This document shows, piece by piece, positions 9,784-18,534 of a stretch of 64,000 nt of DNA. Below the pieces are notes generated by a model that saw only the letters and a list, made by a program, of their open reading frames with translations, did not search any database and had not been told where the DNA came from. Every line of letters begins with the position of its first letter. Position 1 is the first letter of the stretch. The DNA comes from Rhizobiaceae bacterium. GTDB taxonomy: Bacteria > Pseudomonadota > Alphaproteobacteria > Rhizobiales > Rhizobiaceae. The stretch lies in contig JAESUH010000217.1 in the NCBI GenBank assembly GCA_016763155.1, positions 35,845-99,844 of the forward strand. The letters run 5' to 3'. The translations under genes and the position numbers were made by a program.

Positions 9784-10567
9784 CGTAGGAGTGTCCTGCC
9801 CGCAGGCCATCGCGAACACGGTGGGCAAGCTCCAGAAATTTCGGGCTTTCGCGAATATCGAGCGAACGATCTTTCGGCAAGGTGCTTTCAATCACATCAA
9901 TCACCCGACCCGGACGTGGTGACATAACGACGATTTTTGTCGAAAGATATACAGCTTCGGGAATGGAGTGGGTGACGAAACAGATGGTTTTATTGGTGCG
10001 ATCCCAGAGCTTCAACAATTGCTCGTTGAGATGATCGCGGACGATTTCATCGAGCGCACCGAAGGGTTCGTCCATCAGCAATAAATCTGCGTCGAAGGCC
10101 AGAGCCCGGGCAATCGAAGCACGCTGCTGCATGCCGCCGGAAAGCTGCCAGGGGAATTTTTTGCCGAATTCATCCAGATCAACAAGCTCCAGCACACGTC
10201 GTGTGCGTTCTTGAATTTCGGATTTTGAAAAACCCATAATTTCCAACGGCAAGGCAATATTTTTTTCAATGCTGCGCCAAGGATATAGCGAGGCTGCCTG
10301 AAATACAAAACCATAAGCTCGCGCCAAACGCGCTTCTTCCGGGCTGACACCACCAACGGTAATCTCGCCACCAGTGGGCTTTTCCAGATCAGCAATCACC
10401 CGCAAAAATGTAGTCTTGCCGCAACCGGATGGCCCGATGAAAGATACAAATTCGCCCTTGGCAATATCCAGATCGATTTCGGATAATGCATGAACCGGCC
10501 CGTCATTCGTTTCGAATGTGAGCGATAGTTTCTTGGCCGATACGACTGGTGACGCGTCTTTACTCAT
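9776..10567 (-). CDS. ABC transporter ATP-binding protein
   Basis: Walker A GPSGCGKTT, signature LSGGMQQR, Walker B LLLMDEPFGALD. Confidence 0.95.
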   Translation of the reverse strand: MSKDASPVVSAKKLSLTFETNDGPVHALSEIDLDIAKGEFVSFIGPSGCGKTTFLRVIADLEKPTGGEITVGGVSPEEARLARAYGFVFQAASLYPWRSIEKNIALPLEIMGFSKSEIQERTRRVLELVDLDEFGKKFPWQLSGGMQQRASIARALAFDADLLLMDEPFGALDEIVRDHLNEQLLKLWDRTNKTICFVTHSIPEAVYLSTKIVVMSPRPGRVIDVIESTLPKDRSLDIRESPKFLELAHRVRDGLRAGHSYDE

Positions 10568-11016
10568 TAATTGCTTTCATCTGGATCATAGTCCCATAAT
10601 TTTGGTTCGGCGAATTCAAGACTGTTGCCAGCAGGATCACGGAAATAGACAGAGCGGGCGCCATTCGGCCAAGTAATTTTTGACTCAATTTCAATGTCAT
10701 TTTTCTGCAAATGAGCCGTCCATGATTCAATGGCTCCCGGAGGGGCCGAAAAACAAACATGGATTGGGCCATTGGAACCATGGGGCGGAATTGGTAATGA
10801 CTTTTCGAAGGGCTGTTTCACAGTTTCATTCGGGTTGAAAACCAGAACCATTGTCTTGCCGCAACGAAAGAAAACATGACGACCTTCTGTCGCTGTCACT
10901 TCTTCCATGCCCAAAATGCCGCCATAAAACTCTCGCGCCACATCAAGGTCTTCGGCATAAACCGCCGTTTCCAAAATGCCATTTAAGGCAGGAGAAATAT
11001 TTTGGCTCAATTGCAT
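10567..11016 (-). CDS. VOC (glyoxalase/bleomycin resistance/dioxygenase) family protein
   Basis: ILETAVYAEDLDVAREFYGGILGMEEV ... VYFRDPAGNSLEFAEPKLW is typical VOC fold. Start reset to MQLSQNISPALNG. Confidence 0.85.
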   Translation of the reverse strand: MQLSQNISPALNGILETAVYAEDLDVAREFYGGILGMEEVTATEGRHVFFRCGKTMVLVFNPNETVKQPFEKSLPIPPHGSNGPIHVCFSAPPGAIESWTAHLQKNDIEIESKITWPNGARSVYFRDPAGNSLEFAEPKLWDYDPDESN

Positions 11017-11024
11017 AGACCGCC

Positions 11025-12479
11025 TTATACTCCCGAAGCCGGAATGCCCGTGCGCTGAACTTTGCGTGGGGCGGTGACTTCTTTCCATTTGGAAAGGGCT
11101 TTGTTGACGGCCTGGAAGGGTTCGCGTTTTACGAATTCTCCGTGGCCTTCCTGAGTTTTGACTGCACCTTCTTCAACGGCCACATAACCTCTGGTCAATG
11201 TGTAGCGCGGCAGGCCTTTGACCTTTTTGCCTTCAAACACATTATAGTCGATGGCCGATTGTTGTTTGTCTGCGGTGATAGTTTTTTCAAGGCTTGGGTC
11301 CCAAACCACAATATCCGCGTCAGAGCCCACAAGGATTGCGCCTTTTTTGGGATAAATATTGAGAATTTTGGCGATGTTGGTGGAGGTGACCGCGACGAAT
11401 TCATTCATGGTCAGGCGACCGGTTGCAACGCCGTAGGTCCATAACATTGGCAAACGATCTTCAAGGCCACCTGTGCCATTTGGAATTTGGGTGAAGTCGC
11501 CAACGCCGTAGCGTTTTTGCTCGGTGGTGAAGGCACAGTGATCGGTTGCGACCACTTGCAGCGATCCTGCTTGCAGGCCTGCCCAAAGCGAATCCTGATG
11601 CATTTTATTGCGGAATGGGGGTGACATGACACGGCGTGCGGCATGATCCCAATCTGGGTTTGCGTATTCGCTTTCATCCAAGGTCAAATGCTGGATTAGC
11701 GGCTCGCCATAAACGCGCTTGCCGTTTTGGCGGGCGCGGCGGATGGCTTCATGTGATTGTTCGCAAGAGGTATGCACCACATAAAGCGGCACGCCTGCCA
11801 TATCGGCAATCATGATGGCGCGGTTTGTGGCTTCGCCTTCTACTTCCGGTGGGCGCGAATAGGCATGGGCTTCCGGGCCGTTATTGCCTTCTGCCATAAG
11901 TTTAGCTTGCAATTGGGCAACCACATCGCCGTTTTCGGCATGAACCATCGGCAAAGCGCCAAGCTCAGCGCAGCGCTGGAAGGATGAATACATCTCATCA
12001 TCATCCACCATCAAGGCACCCTTGTAAGCCATGAAGTGTTTGAAAGTATTGATGCCTTTTTCTTTGACGACGGTTTCCATCTCATCAAAAACCTGCTCAC
12101 TCCACCAGGTGATCGCCATGTGGAAGGAATAATCACAATTGGCACGACCAGATTTATTATCCCACATCTGAATGGCTTCAAGCAGGGATTGGCCAGGAGC
12201 TGGTAGCGCAAAATCAACCACCATTGTGGTGCCGCCGGAAAGTGCGGCACGGGTGCCCGATTCAAAATCATCGGAGGAATAAGTGCCCATAAATGGCATT
12301 TCCAAATGGGTGTGCGGATCAATGCCGCCGGGCATGACATAGCAACCTGTAGCATCCAGCGTCTCGTCACCGGAAAGGTTCTGGCCGATTTCGGTAATAA
12401 TACCGTCTTCGATTTTTACGTCTGCTTTATAGGTACGATCAGCGGTAACAATGGTGCCGCCTTTGATTACTTTGGTCAT
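11025..12479 (-). CDS. hydA: dihydropyrimidinase (D-hydantoinase family)
   Basis: Cyclic amidohydrolase motifs GGIDPHTHLEMPFMGT, FKHFMAYKGALMVDDDEM, VHAENGD, VVATDHCAF; clustered with other reductive pyrimidine pathway genes. Confidence 0.92.
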   Translation of the reverse strand: MTKVIKGGTIVTADRTYKADVKIEDGIITEIGQNLSGDETLDATGCYVMPGGIDPHTHLEMPFMGTYSSDDFESGTRAALSGGTTMVVDFALPAPGQSLLEAIQMWDNKSGRANCDYSFHMAITWWSEQVFDEMETVVKEKGINTFKHFMAYKGALMVDDDEMYSSFQRCAELGALPMVHAENGDVVAQLQAKLMAEGNNGPEAHAYSRPPEVEGEATNRAIMIADMAGVPLYVVHTSCEQSHEAIRRARQNGKRVYGEPLIQHLTLDESEYANPDWDHAARRVMSPPFRNKMHQDSLWAGLQAGSLQVVATDHCAFTTEQKRYGVGDFTQIPNGTGGLEDRLPMLWTYGVATGRLTMNEFVAVTSTNIAKILNIYPKKGAILVGSDADIVVWDPSLEKTITADKQQSAIDYNVFEGKKVKGLPRYTLTRGYVAVEEGAVKTQEGHGEFVKREPFQAVNKALSKWKEVTAPRKVQRTGIPASGV

Positions 12480-12532
12480 TTTGTTTTTCCCTCAATTCTT
12501 CCAGTTTTCCTCAACGGAGCTTCCAGATAATG

Positions 12533-12563
12533 CGTCATCCCTGTGCTTGTCACAGGGATCCAT
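12533..12563 (-). repeat. intergenic palindromic repeat copy R3
   Basis: CGTCATCCCTGTGCTTGTCACAGGGATCCAT, identical to R2. Confidence 0.85.
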
Positions 12564-12617
12564 TCCTCTTCCCTATCAGCGCAATGGCACTTCCGAATGA
12601 ACCGCTGCCCTCAATGG

Positions 12618-12649
12618 CATGGATTCCTGTGACAAGCACAGGAATGACG
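12618..12649 (+). repeat. intergenic palindromic repeat copy R4
   Basis: CATGGATTCCTGTGACAAGCACAGGAATGACG, identical to R1, inverted relative to R3. Confidence 0.85.
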
Positions 12650-12673
12650 CGGGGGTGAATGGCGTGGAAAAAC

Positions 12674-13924
12674 TCACTCCACAATCTCCGCAGTTTCTAC
12701 CACCGCGTGGAACAGTACATCTGTTCCGGCTCTGGCCCATTCCTGCGAGATGTCTTCTGCTTCGTTATGGCTTAAGCCATCGACGCAGGGGCACATTACC
12801 ATGGAGGTTGGGGCGACACGGTTGATCCAGCAGGCGTCGTGGCCAGCGCCGGAAATTAGATCGCGGTGGGAATAGCCCAGGCGTTCGGCGGCGTTGCGTA
12901 CAGCAGTGACACAGCCTTCATCGAAGGTCACCGGATCAAAACCGCCGACGGTTTCCATTTCGATTTCGAGACCCATATCATCGCAGATTTTCTTGGCGCC
13001 CTCTGCCAGTTGTTTTTCCATATCTTTAATGGTGGCAAGATTTGGTGAGCGAAAATCAACGGTGAATACCACCTTGCCGGGGATAACATTACGCGAATTT
13101 GGGAACACATCGATATGGCCAGCAGCACCCACCGCATCGGGGGCTTGGGACCATGCGATTTTATCGACTAAATCCAAAATTCTTGCCATGCCAAGCCCTG
13201 CATTTTTGCGCATGGGCATAGGGGTAGAGCCGGTGTGACTGTCCTTACCTGTAACGGTAATTTGCGTCCATGAAAGGCCCTGACCGTGGGTGACCACGCC
13301 AATGTCTTTTCCTTCGTTTTCCAGGATTGGGCCCTGCTCAATGTGAAGCTCGAAAAAGGCGTGCATCTTGCGTTCGCCGACTGTTTCTTCGCCCTTCCAG
13401 CCAATGCGCTCTAATTCGTCGCCGAACTTTTTGCCATCGGCATCTTCCAGTTCATAGGCCCAGTCTTGCTTATGCATATCGGCAAATACACCGGAGGCCA
13501 GCATGGCGGGGGCGTATCTTGTGCCCTCTTCATTGGTCCAGTTGGTAACGACAATCGGGTGTTTGGTTTTGATATCCAGATCGTTAAGAGTGCGCACGAT
13601 CTCAAGACCTGCAAGCACACCAAGGACACCATCATATTTGCCGCCGGTTGGCTGGGTATCCAAATGGCTACCCACATAAACGGGCAGTGCATCGGGATCA
13701 GTTCCCTCGCGACGCATGAACATGGTGCCCATCTGGTCGACACCCATGGTGAGACTAGCTTCTTCGCACCATTTGCGGAAAAGGTGACGGCCTTCACCGT
13801 CTTCATCGGTCACGGTCTGGCGATTATTACCACCGGCAATGCCGGGGCCAATCTTTGCCATTTCCATGAGTGTTTCCCAGAGTCTGTCTGAGTTAATGCG
13901 TAGATTTTCGCCCGGTGCGGCCAT
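12674..13924 (-). CDS. Zn-dependent M20-family amidohydrolase (N-carbamoyl-beta-alanine amidohydrolase / beta-ureidopropionase-like)
   Basis: VYVGSHLDTQPTGGKYDGVLGVLAGLEIVRTL, TNEEGTRYAPAMLASGVF, ELHIEQGPILE, DSHTGSTPM, SGAGHDACW. Confidence 0.9.
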   Translation of the reverse strand: MAAPGENLRINSDRLWETLMEMAKIGPGIAGGNNRQTVTDEDGEGRHLFRKWCEEASLTMGVDQMGTMFMRREGTDPDALPVYVGSHLDTQPTGGKYDGVLGVLAGLEIVRTLNDLDIKTKHPIVVTNWTNEEGTRYAPAMLASGVFADMHKQDWAYELEDADGKKFGDELERIGWKGEETVGERKMHAFFELHIEQGPILENEGKDIGVVTHGQGLSWTQITVTGKDSHTGSTPMPMRKNAGLGMARILDLVDKIAWSQAPDAVGAAGHIDVFPNSRNVIPGKVVFTVDFRSPNLATIKDMEKQLAEGAKKICDDMGLEIEMETVGGFDPVTFDEGCVTAVRNAAERLGYSHRDLISGAGHDACWINRVAPTSMVMCPCVDGLSHNEAEDISQEWARAGTDVLFHAVVETAEIVE

Positions 13925-13993
13925 GATATTTCCTCTTCCAGCGGTCGTTCGACCGCGCCTGTTTGGGCACTTTCGCTATCCTTCGAATTGCTC

Positions 13994-14064
13994 AAGCGCT
14001 CTAACTTTTGTTTTTACGCACTTCTATCCGAAAACTGGCTACCACTTTTCGGGAAGCGCTCTAG
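13994..14064. repeat. Rhizobiales-type mosaic intergenic repeat (AAGCGCTCTAAC...GGGAAGCGCTCTAG)
   Basis: Flanked by AAGCGCTCTA at both ends around a core containing CGAAAACTGGCTACCACTTTTCGGG; a related core occurs at 52526-52571. Confidence 0.5.
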
Positions 14065-15389
14065 TCCACCTCGTTTAATACCTTTCTCAGGCAATCCATC
14101 AATTCGTCGATGTGACTTTTCTCAATGATTAGCGGTGGGGATAATGCAATCGTATCTGCGGTTACGCGGATCAGACAGCCTTTTTCAAAGGCGTTGACGA
14201 AGGCAGCAAAGCCACGCTTTGCCGGCTCACCTTTAATGGGCGATAGCTCAATCGCGCCGATCAAGCCGACGTTGCGAATGTCTATGACGTTGGGACAGTC
14301 TTTGAGATCGTGCAGCGCGTCTTCCCAGTAGGAAGCCATTTCGCTGGCGCGGGTCAAAAGCCCCTCTTCCGCGTAAGTATCTAGCGTGCCAAGTGCTGCA
14401 GCGCAGGCCATCGGATTACCTGAATAGGTATAGCCGTGGAAAAACTCAATCAGATGTTCCGGGCCGGTCATGAAGGCGTCGTGAATTTCTTTCTTCACGA
14501 AAACAGCACCCATAGGAATGACCCCATTGGTAATGCCTTTAGCTGTTGTCATCAAATCTGGCGTCACACCAAAAAAATCTGAACCAAAGGGCGAGCCCAG
14601 CCTGCCAAAGCCAGTGATAACTTCATCAAAAATTAGAATAATGCCATGCTTGTCGCAAATTTTGCGCAGGCGCTGGAGATATCCCTGAGGCGGGATCAAT
14701 ACGCCGGTGGAACCAGCTACCGGCTCAACAATCACTGCCGCGATGGTCGAAGGATCATGCAGGGCGCAAATTCTCTCAAGCTCATCAGCAATATTCTCGC
14801 CATGCTCCGGCACGCCTCTAGTAAAGGCGTTTTGCTCGGGCAAATGTGTGTGAGGCATGTGGTCGACGCCGTTCAGCATGGAGCCAAACATTTTGCGGTT
14901 GCCACTGATACCACCAACAGAAATGCCGCCGAAATTTACCCCGTGATAACCGCGCTCGCGACCAATCAAACGAGTGCGTTCGCCTTGGCCATTTACACGG
15001 TGATAGGCCAGCGCAATCTTCAGCGCTGTATCAACAGATTCCGAACCGGAATTTGTGAAGAAAACATGATCCATTCCATCGGGAGCCAAATCGACCAGAC
15101 GGTTGGCAAGTTCAAATGCTTTTGGATGGCCAATCTGGAAAGCAGGCGCATAGTCCAGCTCTTCCGCCTGCTTTTGAATGGCTTCGGTAATTAGTGGACG
15201 GCCATGGCCAGCATTACAACACCAAAGACCAGATGTACCATCCAGAACCAGACGGTTTTCTGTAGTGGTATAATGCATGTCCTTTGCAGCAGCGAACATA
15301 CGAGGTTGTTTTTTAAATTGCCGGTTTGCCGTGAAAGGCATCCAAAAGGCGCGCAAATCATTTGGCGCAGGCTGCAACCTATCTGACAT
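14061..15389 (-). CDS. aspartate aminotransferase family protein (omega-amino acid--pyruvate transaminase, probable beta-alanine/beta-aminoisobutyrate transaminase)
   Basis: Class III aminotransferase: VFFTNSGSESVDTALKIA, RERGYHGVNFGGISVGG, LIFDEVITGFGRLG, TTAKGITNGVIPMGAV. Confidence 0.92.
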   Translation of the reverse strand: MSDRLQPAPNDLRAFWMPFTANRQFKKQPRMFAAAKDMHYTTTENRLVLDGTSGLWCCNAGHGRPLITEAIQKQAEELDYAPAFQIGHPKAFELANRLVDLAPDGMDHVFFTNSGSESVDTALKIALAYHRVNGQGERTRLIGRERGYHGVNFGGISVGGISGNRKMFGSMLNGVDHMPHTHLPEQNAFTRGVPEHGENIADELERICALHDPSTIAAVIVEPVAGSTGVLIPPQGYLQRLRKICDKHGIILIFDEVITGFGRLGSPFGSDFFGVTPDLMTTAKGITNGVIPMGAVFVKKEIHDAFMTGPEHLIEFFHGYTYSGNPMACAAALGTLDTYAEEGLLTRASEMASYWEDALHDLKDCPNVIDIRNVGLIGAIELSPIKGEPAKRGFAAFVNAFEKGCLIRVTADTIALSPPLIIEKSHIDELMDCLRKVLNEVD

Positions 15390-15493
15390 GCAAGTTCTCC
15401 CAAATTGCTTCTCAAAATCGCCTTAACTAGCCGCCTGATCTAATCTTTTACTCAAACGATTTTGACGATTTAGATTAATTCATGTTACAAATT

Positions 15494-15509
15494 TTTACCA
15501 GTTGGACAA
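15494..15509. promoter_or_regulatory. putative RutR-like operator 1 (TTTACCAGTTGGACAA)
   Basis: 16-bp dyad with one mismatch in each half-site versus the E. coli RutR consensus TTGACCAnnTGGTCAA, between the divergent aminotransferase and tetR/rutR-like genes. Confidence 0.55.
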
Positions 15510-15575
15510 ATATTAGCATTGTTGGCCTTTGGGTCAAGATATATTTCGCTAGGGAATTCGGAGACTAACGGGCAG

Positions 15576-16208
15576 ATGAAACCACGGGCAGCAAGCACTC
15601 AGCGACGCACGCGTATTCAAAAAGAAAACGAGGAAATTATCCTTGAATCTGCGTTGGAAATTTTTTCAACCAACGGTTTTCGCGGCACGACAATTGATCA
15701 AATTGCAGCAGCTGCCGGCATGTCTAAACCGAATTTGCTTTACTATTTCCGGCGCAAGGAAGACATGCATCAGGCCTTGCTCGATCAACTTTTGACCAAT
15801 TGGCTGGCTCCCCTTGAAGAAATGGACCCCGGTGGCGAGCCGCTTGAGGAAATCTGTAAATATATCAGACGTAAACTTGAAATGGCTGAAAAATATCCTC
15901 GCGAAAGCCGCCTCTTTGCCAATGAAATTCTTCAAGGCGCGCCGCACATAAAAGAACAGTTGGAAGGCGCATTACGCGAATTGGTTGATGAAAAATCCAT
16001 GCTGATTGAAAACTGGATCGAACAGAAAAAACTTGCCCCCTGCGATCCCCGCCATGTGATCTTTTCGATCTGGGCGACCACGCAGCATTACGCAGATTTT
16101 GACGTGCAAATTTGTGCCATTCTAGCTGAAGAAGAACGCATCAAAACTCGCTTTGAAGATGCAGCAAAAATGCTTGAAGGTCTCTATGTGAACGGACTTA
16201 AACCCTAG
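15576..16208 (+). CDS. rutR: TetR family transcriptional regulator, RutR-like
   Basis: TetR HTH (ALEIFSTNGFRGTTIDQIAAAAGMSKPNLLYYFRRKEDM) plus RutR-like C-terminal region (YPRESRLFANEILQGAPHIKEQL ... FSIWATTQHYADFDVQI). Start reset to MKPRAASTQRRTRIQ. Confidence 0.85.
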   Translation: MKPRAASTQRRTRIQKENEEIILESALEIFSTNGFRGTTIDQIAAAAGMSKPNLLYYFRRKEDMHQALLDQLLTNWLAPLEEMDPGGEPLEEICKYIRRKLEMAEKYPRESRLFANEILQGAPHIKEQLEGALRELVDEKSMLIENWIEQKKLAPCDPRHVIFSIWATTQHYADFDVQICAILAEEERIKTRFEDAAKMLEGLYVNGLKP

Positions 16209-16211
16209 TCA

Positions 16212-17156
16212 TTATTCGTCTGGCGAGACAACCAGAATCACCAGCCCCATAACGATAACAACAGCACCGACAGCTACCGACATACTGGTCCAGCCATGAC
16301 CCGCCACACCTTCCAGCACGATCACAATGACCGGCACCAGATAAGCATAAGCAAGGACTTTTGCAGCCGGTAGCCTGAGAGAGGCAAATTTCAAAAGGTA
16401 GAAGGTTACTGCGGTGGTAAAGGTGGCCAGATAGGCAATGACACCCCAAACGAATAGCGGAATATTTGTCCAATCGGTCGCAATAATGTCGTTAAAACCG
16501 TAAACGGCAACAAAAATAAATATCCCTATTACAGTCCACAGGGTGAATAATATCAGGGGTTCACCACGGCTAAACTTCTTGATAAGGGGCGCATAGATCG
16601 CATGGCCGACACAGCCTGCAAAAAAGATCAGCTCGCCTTCCCCGACATGAAAACCAAGAATAGCCTCCAAATCCCCGCGAAAAATTACCCAAACAGATCC
16701 GATAGCACCAACAGTTAGGGCAAACAGCATTAAGGGTTTAGATGGTTGGCGCAGTATCAGATAGCCGAACCCGGCTGTCATAAAGGGCACCAGTGTAAAT
16801 ACCGCACCTGTTGCCACCGGCGTGGTGGTTTGCAGGGCCGCAAACATGGTGATGAAATAGAGCGCCATCAAACTGCCAAGTATCAAAAAGCGCCAAGGGG
16901 CGGGAGGGAAATATACTCCGCCGGGTAGGATAAAATGACAGGGAACGGCGATTAAAACCGCCCCAATTAGAAACCGCACGGCGTTAAGCGCCGAAGGCTC
17001 CAAATAAGGAGCCGCTATACCACCAAGGGAAAATGAACCGGCTATCAGTGAAGCAAACAAAATCAACGCCAAATGGCCCAGAATTTTCTGTTTACCAGTC
17101 GCGTAGTTATGCTCAGGTGCGGAAACCCGCATTTTTACACGTTGATTGATATTCAT
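16212..17156 (-). CDS. DMT superfamily transporter (EamA domain)
   Basis: Ten hydrophobic segments with two EamA-like repeats (LNAVRFLIGAVLIAVP; ALQTTTPVATGAVFTLVPFMTAGFGYLILRQ). Confidence 0.85.
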   Translation of the reverse strand: MNINQRVKMRVSAPEHNYATGKQKILGHLALILFASLIAGSFSLGGIAAPYLEPSALNAVRFLIGAVLIAVPCHFILPGGVYFPPAPWRFLILGSLMALYFITMFAALQTTTPVATGAVFTLVPFMTAGFGYLILRQPSKPLMLFALTVGAIGSVWVIFRGDLEAILGFHVGEGELIFFAGCVGHAIYAPLIKKFSRGEPLILFTLWTVIGIFIFVAVYGFNDIIATDWTNIPLFVWGVIAYLATFTTAVTFYLLKFASLRLPAAKVLAYAYLVPVIVIVLEGVAGHGWTSMSVAVGAVVIVMGLVILVVSPDE

Positions 17157-17208
17157 TCCCGCCTTGTAGCGAATGGTAGCCCGAAATTCTAGTTCCTGAA
17201 CATATTAA

Positions 17209-18534
17209 TTACTCGGCAGGCTCCGATTGAAAATTCGGTGATGACGGATTATTCACGTGCTGAGTCCAGTTAGCATATTCCGGATCAACTTTTTTGCCTG
17301 TTCGTGGATCTACGCTACCTGCTGCCATTGGTTCCATAGTGATGCAGTTTTCCACTGGGCAAACGCTGACACAAAGGTTGCAGCCGACGCATTCTTCATC
17401 AATGATTTCAAAATGGCGCTCGCCATCAAACATATGCGTAATCGCCTGATGGGACGTGTCTTCGCAGGCGATATAACAACGGCCACATTTGATGCAAGCG
17501 TCCTGATCGATCACCGCTTTGGCGATATAATTGAGATTGAGATATTGCCAATCGGTGACATTGGGTACCGCTCTGGAAATTACGTCATCCAGAGTTTTGT
17601 GACCGGCCTCATCCATCCAATTGTTCAAACCATCGGTCAGTTCATCAATGATTTTAAAACCGTAGGTCATGGCTGCGGTACAGACCTGAACGTTACCTGC
17701 ACCAAGGGCCAAGAATTCTGCCGCATCGCGCCAAGTGGTAATGCCGCCAATACCGGAAATTGGCAGGCCGCGCGTGTCTTCATTACGGGCAATTTCTGAA
17801 ACCATGCTGAGTGCAATAGGCTTAACCGCAGGGCCGCAATAGCCGCCGTGCGAACCCTTGCCATCAACGCTTGGCTCCGGAGAAAAAGTATCGAGATTAA
17901 CCGAAGTGATTGAATTGATGGTATTAATCAGGGATACCGCGTCCGCACCGCCACTCTTGGCGGCTTCGGCTGGTCGGCGGATATCTGAAATATTCGGCGT
18001 TAGTTTCACGATCACCGGCATTGAGGTGGTTTGCTTGCACCAGCGGGTAACCATCTCGATATATTCTGGCACCTGGCCAACGGCTGCACCCATGCCGCGC
18101 TCGCTCATACCGTGGGGACAACCGAAATTCAGTTCGATGCCATCGGCTTCCGTTTCTTCAACTACCGGCAGGATGGTTTTCCAAGCATCTTCTTCACAAG
18201 GCACCATAAGGGAAACAATCAGAGCCCGATCGGGCCAGCTTTTCTTTACCCGTTTGATTTCCTGCAAATTTAATTGCAGCGGCCGGTCGGTGATCAGCTC
18301 GATATTATTGAGACCGAGCAAACGGCGATCGCCGCCATAAATTGCGCCGTAGCGAGGGCCGTTGACATTCACCACTGGCGGGCCATCTTCGCCTAGAGTT
18401 TTCCAGACAACACCGCCCCATCCAGCTTCATAGGCGCGCACTACGTTATATTCTTTGTCGGTGGGTGGAGCGGAAGCGAGCCAGAATGGGTTGGGAGATT
18501 TTATTCCGGCGAAATTATTACGGATATCGGCCAT
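17209..18534 (-). CDS. preA: NAD-dependent dihydropyrimidine dehydrogenase subunit PreA
   Basis: DHOD-like barrel (GIELNFGCPHGMSERGMGAAVGQ) plus two 4Fe-4S motifs (CIKCGRCYIACEDTSHQAI; CVGCNLCVSVCPVENCI). Confidence 0.95.
   Translation of the reverse strand: MADIRNNFAGIKSPNPFWLASAPPTDKEYNVVRAYEAGWGGVVWKTLGEDGPPVVNVNGPRYGAIYGGDRRLLGLNNIELITDRPLQLNLQEIKRVKKSWPDRALIVSLMVPCEEDAWKTILPVVEETEADGIELNFGCPHGMSERGMGAAVGQVPEYIEMVTRWCKQTTSMPVIVKLTPNISDIRRPAEAAKSGGADAVSLINTINSITSVNLDTFSPEPSVDGKGSHGGYCGPAVKPIALSMVSEIARNEDTRGLPISGIGGITTWRDAAEFLALGAGNVQVCTAAMTYGFKIIDELTDGLNNWMDEAGHKTLDDVISRAVPNVTDWQYLNLNYIAKAVIDQDACIKCGRCYIACEDTSHQAITHMFDGERHFEIIDEECVGCNLCVSVCPVENCITMEPMAAGSVDPRTGKKVDPEYANWTQHVNNPSSPNFQSEPAE

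Noticed and set aside
9783-9891. N-terminal extension of the second ABC permease ORF (MKAPCRKIVRSIFAKARNFW...)
   Set aside because: It overlaps the ATPase gene in another frame; the internal start MNKLLEGK fits a normal 8-bp operon overlap.
14646-15194. 182 aa ORF antisense to the aminotransferase; likewise 20879..21475 antisense to dxs and 42565..43467 antisense to rsmI
   Set aside because: Complementary strand of confident genes, no family resemblance.
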